Positions 26,401 through 34,702 are shown, counted from the first letter of the stretch. The stretch: DNA of 64,000 nt from JAKQIM01 sp029557965 (GCA_035341015.1 DAOQUL010000010.1:1-64000); one strand, 5' to 3'. Program-made: numbers and translations. The notes: a model not told the origin generated them from the sequence alone.

Positions 26401-26859
26401 GGTGTGGTAGATTCTGACCTGGTTCATGTGCGGCGCGGTGCACTGTTGCATGACATTGGGAAAATGGCTATCCCCGATACCATTTTGCTGAAACCAGGGC
26501 CGTTGGCCGATGATGAATGGCAGTTGATGAAGCGCCATCCTGAGTTTGCGCGCGACTTATTATGGCCAACTGGTTATTTGAGGCCAGCGGTAGACATTCC
26601 TTATTGCCATCATGAGCGCTGGGATGGAACTGGTTACCCGCGCGGTTTAGCAGGTACTGATATACCTTTGGCCGCACGGGTATTTACCGTGGTAGATGTG
26701 TGGGATGCGTTATGCTCAGACCGACCTTATCGAAAGGCATGGCCTGATCAGGCGGTGCACGATTATCTTGCTCAGCAATCGGGCAAGCAGTTTGATCCAG
26801 AAGTAGTCAGCGTGTTCTTTAAGGCGGAACAAGAAGGACAACTGCAATACCAGGACTAG
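23452..26859 (+). CDS. Multi-sensor HD-GYP c-di-GMP phosphodiesterase (PAS-GAF-GAF-PAS-GAF-GAF-HD-GYP)
   Basis: A 1135-residue soluble signalling protein. In order: PAS (about 23-140), GAF (145-300), GAF (320-480), PAS (485-610), GAF (615-765), GAF (770-935), then an HD-GYP domain (about 945-1125). The HD-GYP domain has its metal-binding HD in LLHDIGKMAIPD (His1000) and the GYP signature HHERWDGTGYP near 1053, both intact, so it should degrade c-di-GMP. No membrane helix is present. The start is ambiguous: TTG 23452 overlaps the preceding stop, and ATGs at 23461 and 23464 are alternatives. Translational coupling to the acetyltransferase-like gene is likely. Confidence 0.92.
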   Translation: MSEMMGTSKQLATFEQIFRGQEEGDILALLNATDAFIMVLDAKGLVLHLNSVCEATTGCSLQDAKGKYFWDLFLTAQDAKVVKAAFDLIGESQFPERYENHLIGKDGTSHWVAWKNTLIRGGEEDVKYVVSTGINISRRKQVEQSLRRRDAILEAVSFAASSFLKAGTWETAIAVVMECLGLASEVSRVTLCRNYHADDGKIMASIVYEWTAQNVERHSDESALRNVCWDAPGFNRIFSALKQGEPISGNVNDFNPAEQEIFRQSAITSMLAVPVFEGQSWWGLIAFEECESERVWSRAEIDASKAAASILGSAISGTRALKVRSATMSISDAAHMAQDLGDLFKSIHAIVAEMMFAENFYIAIYDDAADIISFPYDVDQFDEPFPPHKPERGLTEYVLRSGKPLLASPDVFEDLVKRGEVDSIGAPSIDWLGVPLKAKDKTIGVLAVQSYTEGVRFGEEEKAILTFVSTQIAMAIERKRADDALRESEEQYRTLVRNIPIGIYRSVPFDRERILMANKAFLTMFGFDSEDEAKEASMEDLYLKPDEHKVFMEILEARGEVYAFEARLRRKDDTIIWGAITAQVVKATQDSLSYFDCAIEDITVRTSRSQEREALISFSAILKTAQTRSETVAAILDYVRILFNAEGNALVLRDDGGGRYWIEAARGYWDYLGERRLQFDPSLSQKIISSGSLYSDWVKRDPLYGLPMPAGQRRMAVCVPLTTENKSIGAIWLSRQDAFGESDVQLLAAISDMAANALHRVLLHEQTQRRVQRLSALRAVDMAISASMDLRVVFNVLLEQLRTQLHVDAASVLLLRPQMQTLEHTASRGFQTNLINQTRLRLSDRLVGRAILEHRTLRVDNLAEQAEDFLRVRGLSSEGFVVYYIAPLVVKGQLVGALELFHRSELFPDKEWLDFLDMLAGQAAIAIDNATLFNDLQRSNMDLHLAYDTTLEGWVNALDLRVGEGTDHTKSITEVTVNLARRMGVVDSDLVHVRRGALLHDIGKMAIPDTILLKPGPLADDEWQLMKRHPEFARDLLWPTGYLRPAVDIPYCHHERWDGTGYPRGLAGTDIPLAARVFTVVDVWDALCSDRPYRKAWPDQAVHDYLAQQSGKQFDPEVVSVFFKAEQEGQLQYQD

Positions 26860-26891
26860 TGCTCGGCTTTATCAAGCCCTTTTGAGGACCT

Positions 26892-28460
26892 ATGGTTAAG
26901 TTTGTGACAGTTGTTGAAATGCAGGCAATCGAACGCCAGGCAGATGCTGGTGGTTTAAGTTACGAGCAAATGATGGAGAACGCTGGTTTGGGCCTGGCGG
27001 AACAGATAATGTTGCATTATGATGGCGCAGTGCCGAGGACGGCTCTGGCTTTAGTGGGGTCGGGGAATAATGGCGGGGATGCCCTGGTGGCGCTGATTTA
27101 TTTGGCAAAACAAGGTTGGAAGGTTGGGGCTTTTCTCGTGCGGGAGCGTCCCCGTGATGACCTGTTAATCGCCCGTTTGGTGCAAGTTGGTGGCGCGACC
27201 TATTTGATGCACGACGATCATTCGTTTGTAAAGCTTAAAAGAAAATTACACGATGCGGACGTATTGGTAGATGGAATCTTGGGCACGGGGTTCCGTTTGC
27301 CGTTGAGGGATGATATCGCCAGGGTACTGAATGGGGCCGGTCAATTGTTGGGAGATTTGCCTCATAAACCTTTTGTTGTGGCAGTGGATTGCCCTTCAGG
27401 CGTGGATTGTGATACGGGGATGGTCTCGCAGGGGGTCATTCAGGCAGATATGACAGTGGCAATGGCGGCTGTGAAGGCTGGGTTGTTTGTTTTCCCTGCC
27501 GCGGATTTTGTGGGCAAATTGCAAGTGGTCGGTATTGGTAATTTAGAGGATGTGCCTGCCTGGCAAAACATACATCGCGAGGTGGTCGATGCCGCTGATG
27601 TACGTGCCTGGCTGCCGGTGCGCCCGAATGATGCCCACAAGGGGACCTTTGGGACGGCAATGGTTGTGGCTGGCTCGTTAAATTATCCTGGGGCAGCCCG
27701 CCTGGCAGGAGAGGCTGCTTATCGAGTGGGGGCCGGTCTGGTCGCGATGGCTGTGCCCGAACCGCTGTATCCTGTTCTGGCGGGTCATTTGCCCGAAGCA
27801 ACCTGGTTGGTCTTACCTTCTTCTGAAGGGGTAATTGCAGCCGGCGCAGCTCGAGTTCTGATGGAAAATCTTAGGCGAGTATCTGCGTTGCTTATCGGTC
27901 CGGGTTTTGGGCTTAAGCCTCAGACTCTGGCATTTCTCGATGCGCTTTTCTTGCAACGGTATGGCGCGGAAGGCGGAGCCCCGCCCCTGGTGTTCGATGC
28001 AGATGGATTAAAATTGCTCGCTCAAATGCCAGATTGGTCGCATCGTCTATGGGACATGGCGGTATTGACGCCGCATCCGGGTGAGATGGCTGTCTTGACG
28101 GGCCTGGGGCGAGACGAAATCCAGCAGGATCGTATCCGTGTAGCCGAGCATTTTGCGCGCCAGTGGGGGCACGTTGTCGTTTTAAAGGGAGCCTATACGG
28201 TGATCGCCTCTCCAGACGGATCAACTGCTGTGATTCCCGTAGCCACGCCGGCTTTGGCACGTGCCGGAACGGGAGATGTGCTGGCAGGCCTGATCGTTGG
28301 GTTGCGCGCACAGGGTTTAGATGCCTTCTCGGCGGCGCGATGTGGGGCGTGGATCCATGCCCAGGCTGGTTTATGTGCGGCTAAGCAGGTGGGTAATTCG
28401 GCATCTGTTTTGGCGCGAGATGTGTTGGGGGCGGTGGGCGAGGTAATTAACAGCTTGTGA
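26892..28460 (+). CDS. nnr: Bifunctional NAD(P)HX repair enzyme: epimerase and ADP/ATP-dependent dehydratase
   Basis: 522 residues, two fused domains. The N-terminal YjeF epimerase (about 1-215) has GNNGGDALVAL and VDCPSGVD. The C-terminal ribokinase-like dehydratase (about 235-520) has the KGTFG region, AARLAGEAAYRVGAGLV, TPHPGEMAVLTGL, VLKGAYTVI and the catalytic GTGDVLAG. It repairs hydrated NADH/NADPH. The SD GAGGA lies 4 bases before ATG 26892, and it follows the HD-GYP gene by 32 bases, probably in one operon ending at the hairpin at 28483. Confidence 0.96.
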   Translation: MVKFVTVVEMQAIERQADAGGLSYEQMMENAGLGLAEQIMLHYDGAVPRTALALVGSGNNGGDALVALIYLAKQGWKVGAFLVRERPRDDLLIARLVQVGGATYLMHDDHSFVKLKRKLHDADVLVDGILGTGFRLPLRDDIARVLNGAGQLLGDLPHKPFVVAVDCPSGVDCDTGMVSQGVIQADMTVAMAAVKAGLFVFPAADFVGKLQVVGIGNLEDVPAWQNIHREVVDAADVRAWLPVRPNDAHKGTFGTAMVVAGSLNYPGAARLAGEAAYRVGAGLVAMAVPEPLYPVLAGHLPEATWLVLPSSEGVIAAGAARVLMENLRRVSALLIGPGFGLKPQTLAFLDALFLQRYGAEGGAPPLVFDADGLKLLAQMPDWSHRLWDMAVLTPHPGEMAVLTGLGRDEIQQDRIRVAEHFARQWGHVVVLKGAYTVIASPDGSTAVIPVATPALARAGTGDVLAGLIVGLRAQGLDAFSAARCGAWIHAQAGLCAAKQVGNSASVLARDVLGAVGEVINSL

Positions 28461-28482
28461 AAACAACAGGTTGGATTAATCA

Positions 28483-28520
28483 CAAATAGCGGAATTGGTG
28501 TGCACCGATTCCGCTATTTG
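28483..28520. terminator. Bidirectional 18-bp terminator hairpin
   Basis: An 18-bp stem with one G-U pair (28483-28500 with 28503-28520) lies between the convergent nnr and ytxH-like genes. It has a very tight loop of two bases. Confidence 0.75.
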
Positions 28521-28544
28521 CGATTCCACTTCGGGCTAAATTGT

Positions 28545-28907
28545 TTAGCCTTCCGGTGTAGATGGTTCTTCGGTTGGTACAGCCGATTTGAGGCGGCGCT
28601 GTACAGAGGCCTTGCCGGTTTCGATGACTTCTTGGCCTCGTTTCTTAATTTCAGAAGCGCGTTCGCGGGTGAGCTTGGTGAGTTCGTCCGCGCGTGTGCG
28701 GGCTTCAGCCGCCGCAGCTTCAGCCTTGGCGCGTGCCTCTTCGGCGCGCTCAACAGCTTTGTCCTTCAACTCAATGCTGCGATCGTGGATAATCGTACGA
28801 GTTTCCTCGCCCGATTGAGGAGCCATTAGCAGGGCCACAGCAGCTCCGGTGAGACCCCCAATCACAAAACCTGCCAGGAAGGCGCTAAAATCACTTTGAT
28901 CTGACAT
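28545..28907 (-). CDS. YtxH-domain protein
   Basis: 120 residues: an N-terminal glycine-rich membrane helix (FLAGFVIGGLTGAAVALLMAP, the YtxH signature), then a long Ala/Glu/Arg helix likely to form a coiled coil. YtxH family proteins are envelope-associated, stress-linked in Bacillus, and of unknown mechanism. AGGAG lies 8 bases before ATG 28907. It follows the YtxG/DUF948-like gene, the same pairing as in the Bacillus ytxGH operon. Confidence 0.88.
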   Translation of the reverse strand: MSDQSDFSAFLAGFVIGGLTGAAVALLMAPQSGEETRTIIHDRSIELKDKAVERAEEARAKAEAAAAEARTRADELTKLTRERASEIKKRGQEVIETGKASVQRRLKSAVPTEEPSTPEG

Positions 28908-28940
28908 CGTCGTTTCTCCTTTCTGTGCTTGATAAGTTTA

Positions 28941-29405
28941 TTATGGGCGCTTTCGGCCAAAGCCGAGCAGCTCAACCATTTTCTGTAAAGCGGCAACGTA
29001 TTCGTTCAGCTTGATAACTGGGCCGACCAGATTATCACTCAAGAAGTTTGTGGTGCCGCGCAATGTGCTGACGGTTTCGTTCGTTGAATCCAGGATGGGC
29101 TTGATTTCATTCTGTAGTAAGTTGGTAAGGCGGGTGATTTGAATGATTAAAATCACGAGCACAACACCAATCAGCATCGATATGAATGCCATGAAAATGA
29201 TGAATACATCTCGAATGCGGGCTACGGTTTCGGCAGAGGTCAACCCTGGGCTCAGTAGGAATACCAGGCTGGTGATCAACAGAGCAAGAATCAGTATCGC
29301 TCCAATTACGATGCCCACAATGATTCTTCGTTGTTGGGCTGCTTCCTCAGGCGAAATCTGATTTGCCAATTCGTTTGCTGTGGTAGGTAAATTGTTCGAT
29401 TCCAT
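28941..29405 (-). CDS. YtxG/DUF948-like membrane protein
   Basis: 154 residues from ATG 29405: an N-terminal Asn/Glu-rich cytoplasmic segment, two membrane helices (about 27-50 and 66-90) and a C-terminal amphipathic region (LLQNEIKPILDSTNETVSTL) like DUF948 proteins. The partnership with the downstream YtxH-like gene supports this. The start is chosen because an extended -10 (TGGTATAAT) ends 9 bases before it; a longer frame reading upstream would begin before that promoter and is unlikely. The mRNA leader would be only a few bases. Confidence 0.75.
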   Translation of the reverse strand: MESNNLPTTANELANQISPEEAAQQRRIIVGIVIGAILILALLITSLVFLLSPGLTSAETVARIRDVFIIFMAFISMLIGVVLVILIIQITRLTNLLQNEIKPILDSTNETVSTLRGTTNFLSDNLVGPVIKLNEYVAALQKMVELLGFGRKRP

Positions 29406-29414
29406 GACTAAATT

Positions 29415-29423
29415 ATTATACCA
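29415..29423 (-). promoter_or_regulatory. Extended -10 (TGGTATAAT) of the ytxG/ytxH-like operon
   Basis: On the minus strand TGG-TATAAT has a perfect -10 with a TGn extension and no convincing -35. It is 9 bases from ATG 29405, so the leader is at most about 3 bases. Confidence 0.65.
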
Positions 29424-29436
29424 CTGTGCAATCGGA

Positions 29437-29465
29437 TTGCGTCTGTCTAGATACGAGTTTATAAT
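29437..29465 (+). promoter_or_regulatory. Leaderless-type promoter of ligA: TTGCGT-N17-TATAAT
   Basis: TTGCGT (29437-29442) and TATAAT (29460-29465) are 17 bases apart. Seven bases separate the -10 from ATG 29473, so transcription should begin at or one base before the ATG. There is no SD sequence. Confidence 0.8.
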
Positions 29466-29472
29466 ACCGCTT

Positions 29473-31512
29473 ATGGATAATCGACAGGATGACAAAGCAT
29501 TGCAGATGCGCCTGGAACAGCTTCGGCGCGAGATCAACTTTCACAATCACCGTTACCATGTCTTAGATTCGCCCGTGATCAGTGACTATGAATACGACCA
29601 ACTTGTCTTAGAGCTTCGGCAAATCGAATCTGCGCATCCAGAATGGTTAACCCCCGATTCTCCAACCCAACGGGCCGGGGCGGCACCCCTGGATCGGTTT
29701 GAAAAAGTGCGCCATCCGGGTTCGATTTTAAGCCTGGCCAACGCCTTTAACGCCGATGATGTAAGGGCCTGGTTTGAGCGTATACGGAAGTTGGACGAGC
29801 GGGTTGATGGCGCCGAATTTGTTGTCGAACCCAAAATTGATGGTTTGACCGTGGTATTGCATTATTGGGATGGCGTATTTGTGATGGGTGCGACGCGTGG
29901 CGATGGAGAGGTTGGCGAGGATATCACAGCAAATCTGAGAACCCTCAGGGCCCTGCCGCTCCTTCTGCCGGTCGATCCGAAAGGGCCAAAACCACCCAGG
30001 TCATTGGTTGTGCGAGGAGAAGCTTTCATTCCCCTGGCCGAATTTGAGGAATTAAACCGTAAGCTTGAGCGAGCCGGTGAGAAGACTTATCTGAATCCGC
30101 GCAATACCGCGGCCGGGTCACTGCGCCAGTTAGATCCAGTTTTGACCGCCGCCCGCCCGTTGACCTTGCTTGCGTATGCCATTGTAGCTGGCGACGGCCC
30201 TTTGCCGACCACTCAAATGGGGCGGCTTCAATTTTTACGGGATTTGGGTTTCCCGATTCCGCAGGCGCAGTTTTGCCACACCCTTGATGCAGCAATCGCG
30301 GCCTATTATGATTTATTGGAACGGCGCGATCAGTTGGCATTCGAGGCTGATGGCGGCGTGATCAAGTTAGATGACCTGGTGTTGGCTGAAGAACTGGGTT
30401 ATGTTGGCAAGGATCCGCGCGGGGCTGTGGCGTTTAAGTTCCCGGCCCGTGAAGTTACAACCCGATTGATCGATGTCGGTGTAAACGTTGGCAGAACCGG
30501 GGTATTGACGCCCTATGCTATCTTGGAGCCAGTAGAGGTTGGCGGGGTGATCGTTAAGCAAGCGACCTTGCACAATTTTGATTACATTGCCGAGAAAGAT
30601 ATCCGAATCGGAGATCGTGTAGCAATTAAGCGGGCGGGGGATGTGATCCCCTATGTGATTGGGCCGGTAAGCGATCTGCGCAGTGGTGACGAGCGAATTT
30701 TTGTTCCTCCGGTAGTTTGCCCCACTTGTGCTCAGCCGGTAGAACATTTTGAAGGCGAGGTAGCCTGGTATTGCGTGAACGCGGCTTGTCCGGCGCAATT
30801 GATCCGTAACCTTGAGCACTTTGTCTCGCGGGGTGCGCTGGACATTGTGGGACTGGGGATCAAGATTGTTGAGCAGCTTGTCGATGCTGGGCTGCTTCAC
30901 GACGTGGCTGACCTGTTCACGCTTCGGAGCGACGATCTGTTGGCTCTGGATGGATTTGCGGAGAAAAAGGCCGATAACTTGCTCCAGGCAATCGATGCAG
31001 CGCGTGTCCGCCCGCTTGAGCGCTTGATCAATGGTTTAGGAATTCGAGGCGTGGGAGAGGTGCTGGCCTCTGACCTGGCAAAGTATTTTGGAAATTTAGA
31101 TCTGCTGGGACGCGCCTCGATAGAGGATTTGCAGCGCGTTGAAGGGGTTGGCCCGAACATCGCTCAAGCTGTTGTGGATTGGTTTGCTCGCCCGGCAAAC
31201 CGAAGTGTGTTGGAGAAGCTGAGAATGGCAGGCGTTTGGCCGCGAAGTGAAAAGGCAGCGACCAGGCAAGAAGGGTCAGCGCCTTTTGAGGGGAAGACAT
31301 TTGTGGTCACTGGTACGCTGGTTGGTTTTACCCGCGATGGCGTAAAAGAGTATATCCAGGCGCACGGGGGGAAGGTGACTGATTCGGTAAGCAAAAACAC
31401 ATCCTACCTTGTAGTAGGAGAAGCGCCCGGCTCGAAGCTTGAAAAGGCGCGCGCCCTGGGCGTGACAATCATTGATGAGATTGAACTACGAAGACTAGTT
31501 GAAGGAGTATAA
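29473..31512 (+). CDS. ligA: NAD-dependent DNA ligase
   Basis: 679 residues, the standard bacterial replicative ligase. Domain Ia contains YHVLDSPVISDYEYD. The adenylation Lys is K121 in VEPKIDG, and TRGDGEVGEDIT is motif III-like. An OB fold follows, then a four-Cys zinc finger (CPTCAQ...CVNAACPAQ), HhH repeats (such as GLGIRGVGEVLASDLA and VEGVGPNIAQAV) and a C-terminal BRCT domain (GKTFVVTGTLVGFTR). Start ATG 29473 is fixed by the start of the conserved N-terminus and by the promoter; an upstream in-frame start at 29380 lies across both divergent promoters. It begins a ligA, alpha-oxoamine synthase, rlmI operon. Confidence 0.97.
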   Translation: MDNRQDDKALQMRLEQLRREINFHNHRYHVLDSPVISDYEYDQLVLELRQIESAHPEWLTPDSPTQRAGAAPLDRFEKVRHPGSILSLANAFNADDVRAWFERIRKLDERVDGAEFVVEPKIDGLTVVLHYWDGVFVMGATRGDGEVGEDITANLRTLRALPLLLPVDPKGPKPPRSLVVRGEAFIPLAEFEELNRKLERAGEKTYLNPRNTAAGSLRQLDPVLTAARPLTLLAYAIVAGDGPLPTTQMGRLQFLRDLGFPIPQAQFCHTLDAAIAAYYDLLERRDQLAFEADGGVIKLDDLVLAEELGYVGKDPRGAVAFKFPAREVTTRLIDVGVNVGRTGVLTPYAILEPVEVGGVIVKQATLHNFDYIAEKDIRIGDRVAIKRAGDVIPYVIGPVSDLRSGDERIFVPPVVCPTCAQPVEHFEGEVAWYCVNAACPAQLIRNLEHFVSRGALDIVGLGIKIVEQLVDAGLLHDVADLFTLRSDDLLALDGFAEKKADNLLQAIDAARVRPLERLINGLGIRGVGEVLASDLAKYFGNLDLLGRASIEDLQRVEGVGPNIAQAVVDWFARPANRSVLEKLRMAGVWPRSEKAATRQEGSAPFEGKTFVVTGTLVGFTRDGVKEYIQAHGGKVTDSVSKNTSYLVVGEAPGSKLEKARALGVTIIDEIELRRLVEGV

Positions 31513-31515
31513 GTT

Positions 31516-32760
31516 ATGGAATTGGGTAGTATGGATGATGCAATTATTCGTCGTATGCGTGCGATAGATGAACGCGTGCAGTCTGCTCGCCAGGCTGGTT
31601 TGTATTTTTATAACCAGCCGGTAAGCGAGCTGCGCGGGGGCGCACGTGTTTTGGTCAACGGGCGCGAGATGGGCATGTATGCTTCTTACAGCTATTTGGG
31701 ATTGATTGGGCATCCACGCATCAACGCGGCGGCAAAGGCCGCCATCGACCGGTATGGCACCGGCACGCATGGTGTCAGAACCCTGGCTGGTACGCTTTCT
31801 TTGCACCGTGAGTTAGAGACCACCATTGCTGATTTCAAGGGTGCTGAAGACGCAATCACCTATACATCAGGATACGCCACGAACTTGACTGTGGTTTCAA
31901 CTTTGGTAGGGCGTGACGATTATGTCATTTCGGACAAATTAAACCATGCCAGCATTGTGGATGGCTGCCTGATGTCGGGTGCTAAGTTTGTCCGCTTCCG
32001 CCATAATGATATGGATGCTTTGGAGATCCGGCTGAAGCAAGTGCCCTCTGGTTCGGCCAAGTTGGTGATCGCAGATGCCGTTTTCTCGATGGATGGTGAT
32101 ATCATCGACTTTCCCAAGATGGTTGCCCTGTGCAAAAAATACGATGCCTGGCTTATGATGGACGAGGCACATTCGGTGGGGGTTTTGGGCGCAACCGGGC
32201 GGGGCATTGAAGAGCATTTTGGTATGCCAGGGTCAATTGATATTAAGATGGGAACGTTGAGTAAAACAATTCCATCGGTGGGCGGTTATGTGGCCGGGAG
32301 GAAGGAGATCATCCAGTATTTGCGACATGCCAGCCGGGCTTATATATTCTCGGCGGCTTTGCCGCCCGCCCAGGCGGCTGCGGCGAACGAAGCCTTTAAA
32401 GTGATCTTAGATGAGCCCTGGCGAATTACGAAACTGCTTGAAAATACGCACCAGTTCATTCATGGCCTAAAACAACGCGGCCTGGATACCATGCAGACCG
32501 AGACAGCTATCGTTCCGGTGCTGTGCGGTTCAGATGAAATGGCTTATGCGATGACGCGCTACGCACAGGAACGGGACTGCTTTGTGCTGCCGGTTGTTTC
32601 ACCGGCCGTGCCAGTGGGCCTGGCTCGCTTGCGGGCTACGATCACGGCAGCACACGAAAGGGATGAAATCGAGCATGCTATGAATGTCATCGAAGAAGCG
32701 GCCCATGCTTTGGGTCTTGATGCCCATAGCGGGATCGCACCTGGGGAAGAATCTGCCTGA
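31516..32760 (+). CDS. PLP-dependent alpha-oxoamine synthase (KBL/BioF/serine palmitoyltransferase-like)
   Basis: 414 residues. The PLP Lys is K250 in MGTLSKTIPSVGGY. VFSMDGD, MMDEAHSVGVLGATGRG and YGTGTHGVRTLAGTLSLHRELE are all hallmarks of the family that condenses an amino acid with an acyl-CoA. The TLSKT-x-x-SVGGY form of the Lys region and the N-terminal GLYFYNQPV fit the serine palmitoyltransferase-like or uncharacterised branch better than 2-amino-3-ketobutyrate ligase, but the substrate cannot be decided here. A sphingolipid or alkylamine role is possible. AAGGAG lies 8 bases upstream of the ATG, and the stop overlaps the next ATG (TGATG). Confidence 0.88.
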   Translation: MELGSMDDAIIRRMRAIDERVQSARQAGLYFYNQPVSELRGGARVLVNGREMGMYASYSYLGLIGHPRINAAAKAAIDRYGTGTHGVRTLAGTLSLHRELETTIADFKGAEDAITYTSGYATNLTVVSTLVGRDDYVISDKLNHASIVDGCLMSGAKFVRFRHNDMDALEIRLKQVPSGSAKLVIADAVFSMDGDIIDFPKMVALCKKYDAWLMMDEAHSVGVLGATGRGIEEHFGMPGSIDIKMGTLSKTIPSVGGYVAGRKEIIQYLRHASRAYIFSAALPPAQAAAANEAFKVILDEPWRITKLLENTHQFIHGLKQRGLDTMQTETAIVPVLCGSDEMAYAMTRYAQERDCFVLPVVSPAVPVGLARLRATITAAHERDEIEHAMNVIEEAAHALGLDAHSGIAPGEESA

Positions 32761-33944
32761 TGTCTGACCTTGTATTAAAACCTGGTCGAGAGAAATCTGT
32801 CCTCCGCCGCCACCCCTGGATCTTTTCGGGAGCGGTGGCGGAGGTGCGCGGCAAGCCAAAACTCGGTGAGACTGTGGCGGTGCTCGGTGCCAATGGCAAC
32901 TTCTTGGCCTGGGCGGCCTTCAGTCCACATTCTCAGATTATTGCACGCCTGTGGTCCTGGTCGCAAAGCGAAACCGTTGACCCTGTTTTCTTGTACCGCA
33001 GGCTAGAGCGTTCTATCAACGCCCGGCAGTCAATGGTTGGGGTCGATGATACGAATGCGGTCAGGCTGGTTCATGGCGAATCGGATGGCCTGCCGGGATT
33101 GGTTGCTGACCGGTATGGGGATGTTTTGGCGATCCAAATGCTTTCGGCGGGCGTCGAATTTTGGCGTTCTGAGCTTGTTCATGCACTGCAAGAAATAACC
33201 GGTGTAAGTCATGTATTTGAGCGGTCAGATGTAGAGGCGCGACAATTAGAAGGGCTGCCGTCACGCGTGGGGCCGCTTTTTGGCGGCGCGCCCGAAAGGG
33301 TGATGGTTTCTGAGAATGATTTGGCGTTTTGGGTGGATGTGCAAGCGGGCCACAAAACGGGTTTTTATTTAGATCAACGCCAAAACCGGCTGCGGGTACG
33401 GGATCTGGCGAAAGGCCGCCGGGTATTGGACTGCTTTTGCTATACTGGGGGATTTTCGATGAACGCAGCATATGGCGGTGCACAGCAAGTGACCGCAGTT
33501 GATGCGTCATCTGATGCGCTGTCGGCAGCAGAAGAACACCTCTCACTGAACAATTTGAATAAGGATCGGTTTGAGTTTATCGAAGGTGATGTCTTCCATG
33601 TCTTGCGGTCGTTCCGTGACCGGCGGAGTACATTTGACCTGATCGTATTAGACCCCCCGAAGTTTGCCCAAACCGTTTCTCAGGTTGAGCGGGCCTCGCG
33701 CGGCTATAAAGATATTAACCTGTTAGCTCTCAAATTGCTGCAGCCGGGTGGGTTCTTAGTAACCTTTTCTTGTTCGGGTGGGGTCAGTGCGGACCTGTTT
33801 CAGAAAATTATTGCTGGTGCCGCACTTGATGCGGGTGTAGATGCCCAAATTTATGAGCATCTACACCAGGCGGCAGACCATCCAGTGGCGTTAAATTTCC
33901 CTGAGGGTGCTTATCTCAAGGGATTGGTTGTGCGGGTGGCGTAA
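32760..33944 (+). CDS. rlmI: Class I SAM-dependent 23S rRNA (cytosine) methyltransferase, RlmI-like
   Basis: 394 residues: N-terminal PUA domain (LKPGREKSVLRRHPWIFSGA), then a central domain and a Rossmann methyltransferase with VLDCFCYTGGFSMNAA (SAM motif I), VDASSDAL, and DLIVLDPPKFAQ (catalytic region). RlmI makes m5C1962 in 23S rRNA. GHKTGFYLDQR is the usual family segment. Its start shares a base with the preceding stop. The last 29 bases overlap the 3' end of the convergent rph gene. Confidence 0.92.
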   Translation: MSDLVLKPGREKSVLRRHPWIFSGAVAEVRGKPKLGETVAVLGANGNFLAWAAFSPHSQIIARLWSWSQSETVDPVFLYRRLERSINARQSMVGVDDTNAVRLVHGESDGLPGLVADRYGDVLAIQMLSAGVEFWRSELVHALQEITGVSHVFERSDVEARQLEGLPSRVGPLFGGAPERVMVSENDLAFWVDVQAGHKTGFYLDQRQNRLRVRDLAKGRRVLDCFCYTGGFSMNAAYGGAQQVTAVDASSDALSAAEEHLSLNNLNKDRFEFIEGDVFHVLRSFRDRRSTFDLIVLDPPKFAQTVSQVERASRGYKDINLLALKLLQPGGFLVTFSCSGGVSADLFQKIIAGAALDAGVDAQIYEHLHQAADHPVALNFPEGAYLKGLVVRVA

Positions 33945-34653
33945 GAGTATCTCTCTGCATTTCCAGTAGACCGCCAATCCCTTTGTACGCCAGGTTTAGC
34001 AAATTGTCGAGCGTGGTGCGCGAGAAAGAGACCCTTTCGGCGGTTCCCTGGATTTCGATAAACTCGCCTCGTGCATTCATGACAATGTTTAGATCTGTAT
34101 CAGCGGAACTATCTTCCTCGTAACACAGATCCAGCATCGGCATTCCATGCACAATACCTACGCTGACTGCTGCGACGGCAGTCTTGATGGTATCAGGGGG
34201 TATTTCGCCGGCGGCGATTAATTTGTTCAGGGCGATCGCCAGGGCCACGTAACCGCCCGTGATGGCCGCGGTACGGGTGCCACCATCTGCTTGTAAGACG
34301 TCGCAGTCGATGGTGCAAGTGCGCGGCCCAAGCTTTTCCAGGTCTACAGCAGCACGCAGGCTTCGCCCAATCAGGCGTCGAATCTCTTGGGTGCGCCCGC
34401 TTGGGCCATTTGTTTCGCGTGGAGTGCGGGTATGGGTTGCGCGCGGCAGCATAGAGTATTCTCCGGTGATCCAGCCTCCTGAAAGGTGTTGGGCTTGCAT
34501 CCAGCGCGGTACCCCGTCTTCAATTGTTGCGTTGCACAAAACGCGTGTATTCCCCACTTCTATCAGCACAGAGCCTTCGGGGTATGCAATATAATCCGTG
34601 ATCATGCGCAGCGAGCGCAGCTCATCATTTTTACGGTTGTCGGGACGCGTCAT
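33916..34653 (-). CDS. rph: Ribonuclease PH
   Basis: 245 residues, phosphorolytic 3'-5' exonuclease that trims tRNA 3' ends. Motifs are EVGNTRVLCNATIEDGVP, GWITGEYSMLPRAT, SGRTQEIRRLIGRSLRA, DCDVLQADGGTRTAAITG and DLCYEEDSSADTDLN. AGAGGA lies 5-10 bases before ATG 34653. It is divergent from hpt with a shared -10 region, and overlaps rlmI tail to tail by 29 bases. Confidence 0.97.
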   Translation of the reverse strand: MTRPDNRKNDELRSLRMITDYIAYPEGSVLIEVGNTRVLCNATIEDGVPRWMQAQHLSGGWITGEYSMLPRATHTRTPRETNGPSGRTQEIRRLIGRSLRAAVDLEKLGPRTCTIDCDVLQADGGTRTAAITGGYVALAIALNKLIAAGEIPPDTIKTAVAAVSVGIVHGMPMLDLCYEEDSSADTDLNIVMNARGEFIEIQGTAERVSFSRTTLDNLLNLAYKGIGGLLEMQRDTLTPPAQPIP

Positions 34654-34694
34654 ATATTCCTCTCTTCAAATTTAGATCGATATGGATAGTTGTG

Positions 34695-34702
34695 ATTATA
34701 AT
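34695..34702. promoter_or_regulatory. Shared symmetric -10 element between rph and hpt
   Basis: The octamer ATTATAAT contains TATAAT on the plus strand (34697-34702) and on the minus strand (34695-34700). It lies between the divergent starts at 34653 and 34740, at workable leader lengths of about 30 bases each way. No good -35 is seen on either side, so the two directions may compete. Confidence 0.45.

Noticed and set aside
29380..29473. A longer LigA start at 29380
   Set aside because: It would cross both promoters and add residues outside the conserved ligase N-terminus.
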